Under the pieces are notes generated by a model. It saw only the letters and a program-made list of their open reading frames with translations. It was not told where the DNA came from and did no database searches. 64,000 nucleotides of DNA, taken from the NCBI RefSeq assembly GCF_023101765.2, contig NC_064217.1, positions 7,971,788-8,035,787 of the forward strand, read 5' to 3'. Made by a program: the position numbers and the translations under genes. This DNA comes from Spodoptera frugiperda (Eukaryota > Arthropoda > Insecta > Lepidoptera > Noctuidae). Positions within the stretch are counted from its first letter, which is position 1, and each line of letters begins with the position of its first letter. Below are positions 11,216-24,800 of the stretch, in pieces.

Positions 11216-11960
11216 AGAAATTAATGAGAATTCAATGTACGCTGCGAGTATCGATAGCGATAAAAAAGATCTTTCTAATGTCCATCCCTAATCATGTGGT
11301 ACTGAGAGACGTCAACGTCATACAGGCAACTGTCACTAGCGCAAAAACTATAGTAGTAGTAAGTTTATGTAAATTATTGTTCGATTTCGGTTTTAGTCAT
11401 AAAAAAACAAAATAAAAAAATAAATAAAAATAAAATAAAAATGTATACAACATAATATTGAAAAAATAAGAAAACAAAAACTGATACGAGTAATGAGATT
11501 CGATCTTAAGGATCACGGAACGCGATTCTAGACAGCAACGCATTGGGCCAATCGTCCATGAAACTATGGAAGCGAAATTACGCTCCTAAATAAAATGGAA
11601 TACGCGTATCAATGACATTTGCGCGGTGCACCCCTCAGTACACTAGACCCACTTCACCTGCTTCACCCCCTCAAATACATAAAAGTCGTCTATTCACCGC
11701 GCCTTAATGAACAGTCTATCTTCCTGTAGATATCTAAATCGAAACCTACAATCTTATCAACTACAGCACGTAATTTGCAACAAGTGCTAATCAAGTTATT
11801 AATTTCCATGCACTGTATCAATGTTTATCTTATTATGGAAGTAGGTATAATTGATCTTAATGGCACGTTCGCGAAACTACGCAGATTACCTGACGATTTC
11901 TAAGTCTACTGTTTTAATGCCAGATTCAATAACTGATTTCTGTATATATATTTATGTACT
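11216..11960. other. gene-free stretch
   Basis: A-rich low-complexity sequence at 11398-11450, then AT-rich DNA with no supported feature. Confidence 0.35.
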
Positions 11961-12098
11961 CGAAGCTGCGGACTACCTAGCGGCTTCGGCTCGAAAAGTA
12001 GGAGTATGAACGGGGTGGTTTTTAGTCAGTAAGTCTGACGATCGCTCTTGTCTCGCGGCGGGAGAAGACATATGATGATTTTTCCTCCTTAGAAAAAA
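11961..12098 (+). repeat. A-tailed short retroposon (family R), copy
   Basis: Short-5' copy starting CTGCGGACTACCTAGCGG. The middle of the 5' part is deleted, and the end is CCTCCTTAGAAAAAA. Confidence 0.8.
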
Positions 12099-12559
12099 TA
12101 TCTATTTATATACTATTATACAGATAGTATTTCTTACTGGGGATATGTTTTTGAAACATTTAAGCATGTTTGAATATTAGTAGTCAATTTCAAAATTCTG
12201 TCTCTTAAAAAAAGGAAGCGATGAGTGAATAGGTTGCCCACAAGCAGGTATGCTCCGTCGTTACTTTGTTAGCCACATCATTGCTTACCACACCAAAGGC
12301 CGATATATTAAATACTAATTTTTAAAAAAGTTTATTTATTTTATCTTAATATAATCCAGATGAAAACATAAACTATTTCAGTTCACTTACGGCTTTAAGA
12401 CCATTCTAAAGTCAGTGAGTGCCAAAACTAAATACATTGGCCTTGCTATCAATAATATATATTTTTTATCTTCAAATCACTTTATCTAATTAAAGTAATT
12501 TAATCTAGTTCTGAATTAAATACGAAATGCTTGAAATATTATAGAAGAATGCTTTCTTC

Positions 12560-12850
12560 AATAGTGTAGATGACTAATTTTTATTTTAATGTCCATCTTG
12601 TACACTATTTTAAAATATTAGACACGTATTTTTTATTTTCTTACTTAAACAAATACTTTCGAAGATATATCGATATGAAATATTGCGTGACGTCACTTCT
12701 AAGTAGATACATTTTACATATACGTAGAAATGACGTATTTGCTCTCACTCCTATCTTTAATTCGTTTTAGCTAAGTATTGTTATATTACATGACAAAATA
12801 AAAATATACGTATCTAATATTTTTTCATTACTTAACTGACAGACTGAATT
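12560..12850 (+). repeat. dispersed repeat, about 290 bp (pair with 20498-20805)
   Basis: Aligns along its length with 20498-20805: shared blocks include TTTTTATTTTAATGTCC, TTTTAAAATATTAG, CTTCGAAGATAT, GCGTGACGTCACTT, AAGTATTGTTAT and ATGACAAAATAAAAA. Neither copy codes for protein. Element class unknown. Confidence 0.7.
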
Positions 12851-13186
12851 GATTATTCATTTTGATTAAATTCTGAATAACCATACATGTTGATATAATA
12901 TGGTTATATGTTCAAATCTGGTTATTCACAATATGAAGCCTAATTAATTAACTTATCGCTTTCGGACCTCCGATTTTCGGATTAATTAGTATTATAACGA
13001 TATCAAACAAGTGTTCATTCTAATACTAAAAAGATATCAATATCAAGGAATAGATATATTTTATTGTTTTATTGTAAAACACGTGTGCAGTTTTAGATTT
13101 TCTTTATTATGAGCATGGACTAATAGAAATAATTATGAGTAATAATGGTGTTACATTATTCTCAAAATGTACCCAAGAGTTGTATT

Positions 13187-13380
13187 GTGCACCTATTGAA
13201 AAAGAGCAACCTATGGAGTTTCTTGCTCGTTCTACTCCATAGGAATCTGCACTTTGGAACGAGCAAATAGCTTCACTAGAGGACTGACTGACAGACAGAC
13301 ATTTTTAATATTTGCTTTGACGTTCAAAAGTGCCTTCTTGGTCTATTTGAAATAAATTATTCTAAATAGGACTTTAAAAA
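13187..13380 (+). repeat. dispersed repeat (pair with 40803-40990)
   Basis: Shares GAAAAAGAGCAACCTA, GAGTTTCTTGCTCGTTCT, GAGGACTGAC, AAAAGTGCCTTC and TGGTCTAT with 40803-40990, ending in AATAAAT before a T/A-rich stretch. The order and 3' end suggest a retroposed element. This copy has an internal GACTGACTGACAGACAGAC run. Confidence 0.65.
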
Positions 13381-14497
13381 AAAAACATTTTTACTTTTCT
13401 TCTTTCCCTTTGCAATGAATTGTGGAACTTTGAAGCTTATCAGTTGGTAATATGATCTCATTTTCATTAACTACTTATGGGCAGGCTTGCTGCATCTAAC
13501 TATTTCAGATAGACTATTTCAGAAGCGCATTAGAACAAGGAGGTTTAAACTCCGTCGGTCGGGATCTGTCCGTACTGAATACTCTACTATCAACAATCCC
13601 TCAAGCCCTCACTTCATATTTTTACAACCAAGATCGATACTAGTTGACTGCCAATAAATTCAAAATTCAACTCTGTTATCTGAATTTAAATGGCTACTCA
13701 TTTCCATTTAACCGTTCATAAATTGATTTACTCGATCACAAACTAAGATAATTTATGCAAAGAAACATGTACCGCTCGGCGATGTCCTCAGTCTAATGTC
13801 GGTTCGCAATTCTGTATTAATACTATAATAAACAGTTATACATAACAAATACAATACTATGACAACATATTTCACGAAGGTCACGGGAAACGCTAATTTT
13901 CTTTACTGCGACGTCGCAACGGAGCACGCGATGTAAATAAAGCAATTTTTTCCTTTGTAACCATTATTATTTTGTTGTAATTATAAGTTTTATTGTCATG
14001 TTGTTAGGGTGTATAATGAGTTGTTAGGTGCTTTATGATTGGACGGTTTACGCCTCTCAGTAGCGATATTTCTTTGGATATTACATGAAAGATGCGTCGA
14101 GTCATTTATGTGAATGAGGATGGATTTCTATGTTCCTTGGTATAGTATGTATCTTCTTCAGAGTCTGTTGTCCTGATTAGTACATTATAGGTTCACAGTA
14201 AATAATGTTACCTTGGATATAATATCACAGGTTAAGGTTTAGTGTTCATAAAGTTGATTCCGGTTTTATATCTGCCGTAAGTTCTAAGTCTAACTTCAGT
14301 TTAACTTAGGTCTTACAGATACGCTTTTGGTTATTGCACACCCTAAAATTAAAAACAATATGCATATTTAAAGAATATATTCGACTAATACTGCAGTTTT
14401 TTTAACATGAAATTGAAAAAGCGTATTCGTGTCTTCGTGACTGTCTATAGAAATTAAACCATTAATCCAGTCATTTACCATGATTATGTAATTATGA
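13381..14497. other. gene-free stretch
   Basis: AT-rich, no supported gene or repeat family. Confidence 0.35.
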
Positions 14498-14860
14498 TCC
14501 CACCCAAAACATAAATGTGAAAGGCTGCCAAGTTCGATAATATTGGAATGCTTCGCCTATAAAAGAAGTGAGATCTAAATAAGTACCAAGTTCCATACAC
14601 AGACCTCAGTTAAAAATGATATAACAAGTTGGCAAGTTTTCACACACTTTGTTATAAACCTACTAAACGCAATGAGTCAAGTATATAATTTTCTATTAAA
14701 TATTGTATATATATAATATTAAAACTTGCCAAGTTATATCATTTTTAACTGAGGTCTGTGTATGGAACTTGGTACTTATTTAGATCTCACTTCTTTTATA
14801 GGCGAAGCATTCCAATATTATCGAACTTGGCAGCCTTTCACATTTATGTTTTGGGTGGGA
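14498..14860. repeat. 363-bp hairpin: perfect 140-bp inverted repeat
   Basis: The left arm (14498-14640) and right arm (14721-14860) are exact reverse complements over 140 bases, broken only by a 3-base AAG insertion in the left arm near 14626. The loop of 80 bases (14641-14720) is AT-rich. The outer ends read TCCCACCCAAAAC and its complement. No clear target-site duplication is visible. The identity of the arms implies a recent origin or continuing correction. It could be a foldback/MITE-like element or, if transcribed, a long hairpin RNA. Confidence 0.95.
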
Positions 14861-15420
14861 TTTCATTTATTTTTGTAAGGTTTATTTTCTTTTTTTCTTA
14901 TTTTACTTTACTTTGACTAAATACAAACCTTCGTAACGAATTTTAGGTCGGTACGACCATTGGAAGATGAAATGTGTATGAATTTACACCTTCATTATTT
15001 TTAAAACCGACTCACACTTGGCCATTTTCAGATTTTTTCCTTTACCTTGACTTAAAGACCTACCTTCATGCCAAATTCCAAGTCAATACGACCATTGGAA
15101 GTGGTCTAGGTTTTTGATGAGTGAGTGAGTGAGTGAGTGAGTCAGTCAGTCAGTGAGTGTATAGTAAAAATAGCGATTTTCTGACGTCAATATCTCAAGA
15201 CCTACAATAGGTACATTAATGAAATTTTGTATTTTAGATAAGTAAGTAGATCTCATAGATACTAGAAATTTCATATGCGTAGATAAAATAGATTTTGAGT
15301 TATAGGTGGGTCGAACTTGGCCCGAAATGGTTCGTGTAATATAACCCACGGCCGGTGTGTCGGTTTTTTGCTCGAACTTGGCGGACACACTGCCGTGTGT
15401 CTAGATAATGCACGATAGAT
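14861..15420. repeat. unclassified transposon sequence with GAGT/CAGT microsatellite
   Basis: Contains two diverged copies of a block holding TACGACCATTGGAAG (about 14952 and 15088), then a (GAGT)n-(CAGT)n simple repeat at 15118-15158 and the block TGACGTCAATATCTCAAGACC. It is typical of lepidopteran repeat DNA, and the CGAACTTGG words also occur in the adjoining hairpin, so the two may be parts of one element. The 80-codon frame on the minus strand is a by-product. Confidence 0.5.
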
Positions 15421-15884
15421 AGTAATCTGTCATACAAAGTTCAAGGCATTTCAAGTAAAAAAAGAAAATATTGAGTTAAAAAAGTAAAAGCTTTTGTTTC
15501 AAACAGATACTAATCGTTGAATGGTATAGAATAGTAAAGTAAATATTACTTTTATGCTTCGTTTACTCGTTTTAATCTGTTCAGGGCGCATGCAACGATA
15601 TTCTGTTCAGGGGAGGCATTGAACCTTTGAAAGCGACCTACGCCTTGGACGCACACACGCTTGAAAAACGTACCGTCACCATAACTACCACGCAGTTAGG
15701 CCAATAAACTTTCCCATTTCCCGGCAAACAACTGAAGACTTTCCTTCTATTTTGACAAACAAATTTCATTTTTGACATCTTCAAAAGTGCTCAAGCCGTC
15801 TGTGATATTTACAAACGTATGTTTACGTATTTAAAGTCTTTGTAATACCTTTGAATTAAGTAAAAGTGGTTTGTATGTACGAGG

Positions 15885-18800
15885 ATGGCCTTCAACTTCG
15901 ATAGTGGTCAGGTGAGTCTGTGAAATTCTATCGATTTCCTATAAAGAATAATGTTAAGAGACATCATTCACAATCTTCTGGTTGTTTAGAGAATTTCAGA
16001 TGAAGAAGAAATAATACGTTCTTTTATAAATGTCTCTTTGTAGTTCAGATAATAAGACAGAAGTTAATTATTCTCTAGATGATTTTCTTCTTTATTAAAG
16101 AAATGTGCTTAAAACTTCTGAAACCGGTACTGTAAGTAAACATGCTTCAATTGACCATGAACTCATAATAAAGTTACTGTAACTTAGGCCAATTTCTGGA
16201 GTTGCGGACTACCTAGTTTTATCGGGGCTCCGGCTCGAAGGGCTGGAGTAGGGACGTGGTGGTTTTTAGCCAGTAAGAGTCTGACACTCCCTCTCGCCTC
16301 GCCTAAGGCGGGAAAAGTAATTGTATGATTTCCCCCCTTAAAAAAACTAAGGCCAATTCCAATACCTACTTCTTTTATCTTTAACAAAATGGTGTTAATT
16401 GTAATATTCTATCATGTGGTCTTCGCATGAGAATTTGTTGAAGATTAGAATGTCTTAACGTGATAATTAATTTAGTTACTTACCACGTGTTCTGATAGTG
16501 TATCGGTCAATGTGTCGGAATAGCGACCGTCCACTATACCTACGATTCAACTATCACTAAGTAGGTACCGTTGGGCCTTTATCAATGTCACTATTTTCTA
16601 CAATTGCTATGAGTAACCCTAGGTTATTAAATTGATTATAAGAATATTTATGGTAGCAATAGTAGAGAATTTTTTTAGTAGCTACCCGAAGATCTGTTAT
16701 TAGATACAGACTTTAAAAATTGAATCACCTCATAAATAGGTCTAATATATCTGCTGGGTTAGAGCTGATGAAGAACAGTCATCTGGCTGGCAGGGCAATT
16801 TCTTTGATTACCCCTTCAATCCTCCATCGAGCTTCACAGTTTTGGTGTTCTTTGGTTGTTCGATCTGTTTCTAGCTTGCAGTGGTTGGAGGCTTATTCCA
16901 CCAGTAAGTAATAAATATTCATGGGGCTGCGGACTACCTAGAGGGTTACCGGGTTTCGGCTCGAAGAGCAGGAGTAGAAACGGGGTGGTGTATAGTCAGT
17001 AAGAGTCTGACACTCCCTCTCTCCTTACCCAAGGCGTGACTTTACCCACTAAAAATAGAAAAAAATATTCATCGAGTCTAATAATTAACTAAGTAACTAA
17101 CGTCGTACCTAGACAGTTTATTGAAAAATGTAATCGGTTTTTGGACTTAACAACAATACATTGTGAAAAAATTACAATTAGGATTTGTTATCAGTACCAA
17201 TAAAATAGGTAATTTCTCTTTAGTCACCATGATCGAGACCTTTGCTCCAACATAATATTTTATATCGTTTTATCTATAAGTGCGACATGTTACACTACAT
17301 ATATGATATACACGGATGATTCATATTACCTGTATATAGATCATGTGACTCATTATATTGCTTTTACGCTGTTCAACACATCATATTTGAATGAACATAA
17401 GAGATAGACTAGATATCCAAATGGCCATTGAAGAAACATTACACAAAAGCGTCCGAGGTAAGTACTAGCATGACTAAGTTGAACCTGCTGACTACCTAGC
17501 GGGTTTACCGGGGCTCCGGCTCGCAGGCAAGCAGGAGAAGGAATGGATGGTTTTTAGTCAATAAGAGTCTGACACTCTCTCACTCCTCGCCCAGGGCGGG
17601 AGAAGTCATTGGATGATTTCCCCCCCTAAAAAAGCATGACTAAGTATTTATAAGTAGTTGATTTTTACAGCAGAAACTGGATGTCTGCCCTACAAACTAT
17701 CAAGTACAGATGATCCAATCCTGTTAATCCCATAAATTCTAACACCAGTGCACCTGCAGCTCACTACCCCCTAGGGCAGTGCGACGATCGTTTTTTACTT
17801 ACTTACAAATTGTAATTCCTTTAATCCCTGTTAGATACATCCAATTACATCGTAAACATCCTTAGTTATCTATCCACCGTACAACTATCGATTTAATAGT
17901 GTTACACAATAGGGTTCAAAGTTCTTTGTATGTGTGTCACTGTAATGGGTCATGCGTAGAGGGGTGATTTTTTATTTGCAAGTGAATGACAATTTTTTAT
18001 GCCATTGTTGTGTGCAATGTTAATCCGTGTTTGACACATGGAACTGGTAGTCTTTAGTTAATAGCTCTTGTGCGCTTGCGATTAATTGTTTTCTGTATTT
18101 TTGTTTTGATACAAAATCTATTTGTGAATCCGGAGATTACCGGGATATGCATTGTTGTTTTTTATTTATTCCACTTGCTATTGTGTGTCAGAGTCAATTA
18201 CAATAGGGTAGGTACTTATGGGTTTGGGTGCAAAAATATTGTTAATTCTAGAAAACTGTATTGTCCGTAAAAGTATGATGAAATTAATGTGCCTTAAAGT
18301 GACAATAATACCAAGAGATTGAAATCACAACTACTTAACATAAACTGGCTAGGAAGTAAAATGCTTAATACTACAGTATCACCCCTTTATAAATTCTAAG
18401 GTCTAACTAGACGTCACTCACCAATCATGCCATCGTCAGCCGCTAATTCGCATTTCCTATTAGATTTCCACACCCCTACTTAGCAATAGGTAGAATTATA
18501 GGTCTTGTTTCGCATTAAGGCAGCTTCGTTAACCTGACGAGGCTTAAGTAGTGCGTGATTCTCGCTGAAAGGCTTGTAAAGGGAGTATCATGCCAACATT
18601 TCGTGACTCAAGTCAAACCGATGATGTTTAACAGGCGACCTTAAGTTTTACAACTTAAAATAGTCCGCTATTTCTGTATCTTTACTTAGGTACAAGACAT
18701 TTGTCAATGTCGTAGTTTTTTGCCGAACGGAAGCTTCGACGGACGACTATGAAAATGTAATGTTCCAACTTCTAAATAGGTATTGTCGTGCCATAAATTG

Positions 18801-21800
18801 TCCATTTACATATTGGGAAATGCCTGTGTATCTCGTTCTAAAGGTTCGGTTGGTTTATTGTGTTTCTTTAAAGGAAAAGCTTGTTTTTGCCTTCTCTTGA
18901 TAAGATTGCAGTCGGTAGTGGATGTATGTTGGTATTTTATACGGCGTGATTACTGATTGCCGTCTTCTTTACGTTCTAGGACATATTTAGCAATTCTCAC
19001 AGAGCCAGACCACAAATTAGCCCCAAGAGGACTAATGCCTGATCCGGAGCTGCCTAGCGGGTTTACCGAAACTCCGGCTTAAAGTAGGAGTATGAACGGG
19101 GTGGTTTTTAGTCAGTACGAGTCTGACGCTCCCTCTCGCCTTACCCAAGGCGGTAGAAAGTGTTCCCCCCTTAACAAAAAAAAAAGGTTGTAAAATCAAA
19201 CACTCGTTCTTCCATTCATTATTTGTACAATCCGGTAAATGAACCCGAGGCAATCACAAACGTATAGTACCTGTTTGTAAAAAATGAAAAAAGTCTAACA
19301 AAGAAACGAAGACGGTAGTTCTATTGATAACTCCATCGATTCAGTATCGAGGTATTCTATACAAAGAAATCCTAATTTCGTTTACCTTTTTATATTCTAT
19401 TGCTGTTTTATATGGAAATATTATGGAAATTGTACTGGAAAAAACGCAATGGAATGCTAAAAAGTTTAGACGTTTGTTTTCCATGCCTACTTTAACTATT
19501 GGGGTAGTTCCAATATACCTATGTAGGTACTAGGTAGGTATCTATGTCAAGTAGAACATATTTGATGTATGTTCATCGACTTACCATTATTCGTGAACGC
19601 AGCTATTTTGGTCTAACATAAATAGTCACATATCATTAGGTAGCTACTCTAAGCTAGGTACGTATAGTAGGTACGTAAGTATAATTTTGTTGAAAGGGTC
19701 GGTAGGAATGGTATTTAATAATAAATAGACTTATTCTATACTATTATATTCTACTCTACTACTTCTATTCTATTCTATCATTAGTTTAGGTACTTATGAA
19801 TGATTGTATCGTTACAATAGAATTTTGAAAAACCGTGTTAAACTTGTTGGTATATTTTATTTATCGTCGTTCTTAAACCTCGTGCGTTTGATGGCAAAAC
19901 CAACTTAACGCCATAGAGAACTGCTAGGCTATTATTTAACTTTCAATTCGAAAGATCTAAGTGAACTCAGTCACGGTTCGCCATGTCATTGGTTGTGAGA
20001 ATAATCTCAAGCAATGACGGGCGAGAAAAGCCTAGCAGATGTAAATTAAAGTGATTTGAAACACTACTGTTAAGACTTCATTTCCGATTTATTAAGCATC
20101 TAAGCAGGCAGAAGTAGACTATTAATACCTACACACTTATTATCTACTAGTTATGTTATTAACACCATCATGCATGATAAGGAACGAAATATATTAGTCA
20201 AACGAGTTCTATATTTGGCATAAGGACAGTGACGATGCAAAAAAAAATCGTGTAACCCTTCTTACGTAAGCTTTGGTTTGAACGATAGAGCCGCACGGCT
20301 ATTTAAATGTGGATGAAGACCGTGACAAATGATCAAGTTCAGGGACGAAACGCAAATTGATAGCATTTACGCTACACGCTATAAGCGAATCAATCAGAAA
20401 TTGGTTGCGAATTTTATGTGATACGTCTTATGTAGGTAGGATTTTAATGGGAAGGTTGTAAAAGTACGTAGATGGGAGAAATGTCTTGTAATAGGGTAGA
20501 TAACAAATTTTTATTTTAATGTCCGCCTTGTAGATTATTTTAAAATATTAGCCACATATTTTTCATTTATTTTACGGAAACCAATACATGTACCTTCGAA
20601 GATATTATTATATCGATTTAAAACATCGCGTGACGTCACTTTTATGTAGATATGTTTTATACTCAATAGTGACGTAGTTAGCTCCCACTCCTAAACTTTG
20701 ACACGTTTTATGTAAGTATTGTTATCTTATATGACAAAATAAAAAAATCCGTGTCTAATAGGTATTTTTCCATTACCTAACTGAAGGGCTAAATAGATTT
20801 TTAATTTTCATACCCTGTCATCATCCCTATCTTTGCTTGTCGTAATTTTTACCTTATGACTGTCACAAGAAAAGCACTTAGTAAACTTATTCAACAATGG
20901 AAGCGACTGTTTTAAACTGAGTAGAGAACTACAGAATTCAGCTATATTGACATTAGTTATGGTTGAAAATGCATTGTCTGCAAGCAGTCCAACATAAAAT
21001 ATAGGAGAATCGCACGATAAAATTTCGTGTTGTAAAATATAAGACATGCAACACTTCCTTTCCATTATTTTTCTATTATTTTCAAGTGGCTTTGCACTTT
21101 CGACTATGTACATTGTACAAGGTAAATCACCACGTGTTTTAGTTTTATTTTTGTTACCACGCGATGCCTCTCTATGCAAGTAGGCAGTGAATTTTTAGAT
21201 TGGTTCCCAACACGATGGTATGGTCCAAATATAGACTACACAGGTACTTATGTAGACTTTGTATGCGTTGGTGGGGTAAAGTAGGGGTAGGTAGGTACCT
21301 ATACTGTCACGTATATGTATTTTGTGTTACCCCAGGTCGTGATGTGCTTGCCTCATTTGAATCAGAACCAGTGATGTGGTTTTTGTATGACAAACTTGGA
21401 AGTTTCTAGCTTTTGAATTGGTTTTGGACTTACTACGTGAATGAGAAAGTGGTACCTTTGATAACTTATCTACATACATGCATTGGTGTTTACGATTTTA
21501 TCTATTTATTATCGATCCAATCGATAACGATAGTTATCAAAATGTTTGTTCTTTTGTTCAGTTTAATCGGTTCAAATGTATGTCTATTCGTCAATTTGGT
21601 CTCGATCAAAATCATATTGACTGTTAACGGTATCTTCTAAACTGATTAGAGAAATACCTTTGGGTTTATATGTGGTCATTACGTAGGTAAGGGTGGCTTT
21701 TAAGTTGATCGAACTCCTAAGAACCAACATGCTACGTAAAGTCGTAATAAGCGCGCGATACCTAATTATGTAGATTTACTAGCTTTCCGCCCGCGGCTTC

Positions 21801-24800
21801 GCCCACGTGTAATTCGGTTATATATAGCGTTTTTTAATGATCTCGACAGGGCTTTTTCTTCCACAGGCTGAAATCTTCTCCCGCTCTGGGTGGAACGGAA
21901 GGGAGTGTCAGATTTTTACTGACTAAAACCCACCTCGTTCCTTCAGTTGCCCTTTGCGTTCCGGGGCCACGGTATCTCGTTAGAACTTTCCCGCAGCCCC
22001 GGCTCAGTTTATCCCGTTTCCCCCCTTCAACGGGGGTTGACATTTCAAAAATCCCTTCTTAGTGCTCACTTATGTTACTAAAGGAACCTCTGTTCAAAAT
22101 CTCAGACTCCTATACCGAGCGGTTTCGGAGGTGCGTTAATAAATCAGTCACCCAATCGCACCCCCTAAATCACGATTGAAAAAACTTATAATGTCAAACA
22201 TATTTACTTGCCTATGTACGTGTTCATGCCAAGTTTCAAGTTTATAAACCCAAGGAATAAGATTTTTCATAGAAACGTTTTTACCCCTTTTCCCCCTTTG
22301 GGGTTGAATTTCCAAAAATCCTTTCTTAGTGCTCCCCTACATATCCCAAGGAACCTACATTCCAAATTTCAGCTGTCTACGACCAGTAGTTTCGACTGTG
22401 CGTTGTCTGTCAGTCAGTCAGTCAGTCAGTCACTCAGTAACGGAAGAGTTTTATATATATAGATTAGACAACGCGTAATCTAACTGTCGTACTTAGAGAA
22501 ATTTAATGATTTTGTGCCGAAAACAATTGCGAAGGACTGGGTTAAGCCATCATTATCATCCACCATTGAATTACTATGAGTACGGCGGTATTTATACGAC
22601 CGCTACGGTTTATGTAATAAATAGGTACTACGACTGCTACGAATTTTGTTACAAACAAAAATTATTATATATACTTTTATTTCATGGATGGAGATGTTGA
22701 AAAATTTGGACTAAGATTGGAGTAGTTGGTAATGGTAACTAACTCCTAGTGGCCAAATGAGACTCATTATTAGTACGTAATTTGGACATTGATCAACGGG
22801 AAAACGTTTTATAGAACGAAAATTGCGAATGTTATTTTTGCATTTTACGATTTGTTGAGGTAGATAATGTTTATGACGAAGCAATTGTTTTCGGAAAGTT
22901 AGTCATGTTAAGCATGCGTGTTCGATATGAGCGAAGGCAGGAGTCGTAAAACGAGACCTTACCCTGATTTCTTCAAGTTGTACTGAAGAATTTTATGTCG
23001 ATACGAATGCGTTTTCATCGCAACAGTATGTTAGTAAGTAGGTACGTCCATACCTATTTTAGATGATCTTGGAAATCTTTAAATACAGATAGTGATAAGT
23101 TCTAGAAATTTCTCAAAAAGAAAGCAAAATATAATATTAAGAAAACAACATTTTCTTGGTTTCCAACAGAGATCTATTTCAAATTTACTTACGACGGGAT
23201 GTGGAGCAAAAAATGTTTGTCGTCAACAAACATTTGACAGTATAATTCTAAATTATTGCGGACATTTATAATGTAGGCAAACGGGCGCGTGATGTATGGG
23301 GTAAATAACAATTTGCAACCCTTTGTTATAGGGATGATTATTATAACGCCCAGCTCCACGGGGGGTGAGTTGACACCTGATCAATGGGTGGCGGGTGCAA
23401 AAAGCCATTGTTACATTTTTATTTGAAGATCTCTCGACGTATTCATACTGGATTAAGTAGTTTTTTGTTGAGATATTTTTTATGATGGTTCTTTTATTCT
23501 GATTCAAAAGTATGGTTCAAATTCGCTAGGACTATAAATAGATACGGGTTTCCATAGTTGTGTGACGACGATGCGATAAACATTATGGTGTCGTCTGGGG
23601 AGGCGCCGACTTTAATTTTTAATTTTAAAACACGCGCGGCACGTGCTCTTTCACCACAGACGCGTGCCTGACGTCATCAAATAATCACCATTGTATTGCT
23701 TTGAAAAATGGCTGTTCCTCTTGTGTATCCATTAATAATATTTTGTTTTAAGTAATTTTGTGTATTCTTTCTTCAGTTCAACAGTGAATCAACACCGAAG
23801 CGACTGGGCAACTGGCAGGTCCCACGATGGGCGCCAACAAGAGCAAGACCTTTAGAAATGCGACCCGATCCCAAACCAATCTGTGATATCAACGGCCACT
23901 TCCTACCAGGAGCTCCGAGGGGAACATCGCGTTGTTTTGGCCATTACACCGGTACCTGGGAGCTGCCGAGGAAAATAACCAGAAAAGTTGGTACGTTAAA
24001 GTGTCAGTACTAATAAAAGTTCCAATTCTTTGATGAACTGTGTCATTATCGTCCGACCTTGGTAAAAGTCATAAAGCTCAGTCATTTATTTGTCAACATA
24101 CACGCAAAACACTTCCTACTCCCTAAAAGTATCGTGTTACGCAGTAGTTAAGTGACTGTTTTTGAATATTTCGATACTTATCGATTTGCTCAATGGCTGC
24201 ATAAATATGGATTTTTTAAATCGATGGCCTATTAATGCGATTGCACGCGAGTCCTTTAGTAGGTATATGGCGAAATTATAATCAGGACATGTAGATGTCT
24301 GTTACGAGCATTTGCAAATTTAGGGGGCTTCAATGTCAAGTCGTGCAATGTTATCGTGTGTGCCTGTCTCGTTTCAGCGGAGGAGCTAGCGAAGGAGCCT
24401 CCGAATGGGAGATTTCCCGATTGGTTGAATCTTCGTGTTCAAAGACCGAAGGTGATCGCTCAGACGCGCCTGCGCGGCGGGAAACGCGGCAAACCTCAGC
24501 GAGCGCCTGGTGCGACTGAATTGAAAGATGCCGAGCAGACGTTCGAAGTGAGTGAATAAGGTTACACGCGAGTTTCGATTGACGGAGGGTAGCGCGCGAA
24601 ACGTGCTCTTGTTTGTTTGTGGAGCGTGTAGTAACGAGTGTCGAACTGCCGACGTCATCACTACATACGTCTCCTTGAAAGTTTTGCATTCCAAAGTAGG
24701 TCAGTGTTGGTGACACACGTAGCTGCTTGTAGTTTACAGTTTTATTTTGTTACGAGACTTAGCACTTTCTTTTACTTGACACAACTACATAATACTTAAC

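Noticed and set aside
15118..15158. GAGT/CAGT run as a CRISPR-like or regulatory array
   Set aside because: It is a plain tetranucleotide microsatellite within repeat DNA; there are no spacers.
15146..15388. 80-codon frame on the minus strand
   Set aside because: Within repeat DNA with a microsatellite; no domain, no splice context.
22208..22462. 84-codon frame on the plus strand
   Set aside because: It is the translation of a dispersed CTAGC-ended repeat including its CAGT run (SVSQSVSQS).
24351..24716. Two open frames of 121 and 102 codons on the minus strand
   Set aside because: They are shadows of Flattop exon 3, which is GC-richer than its surroundings and so has few stop codons.
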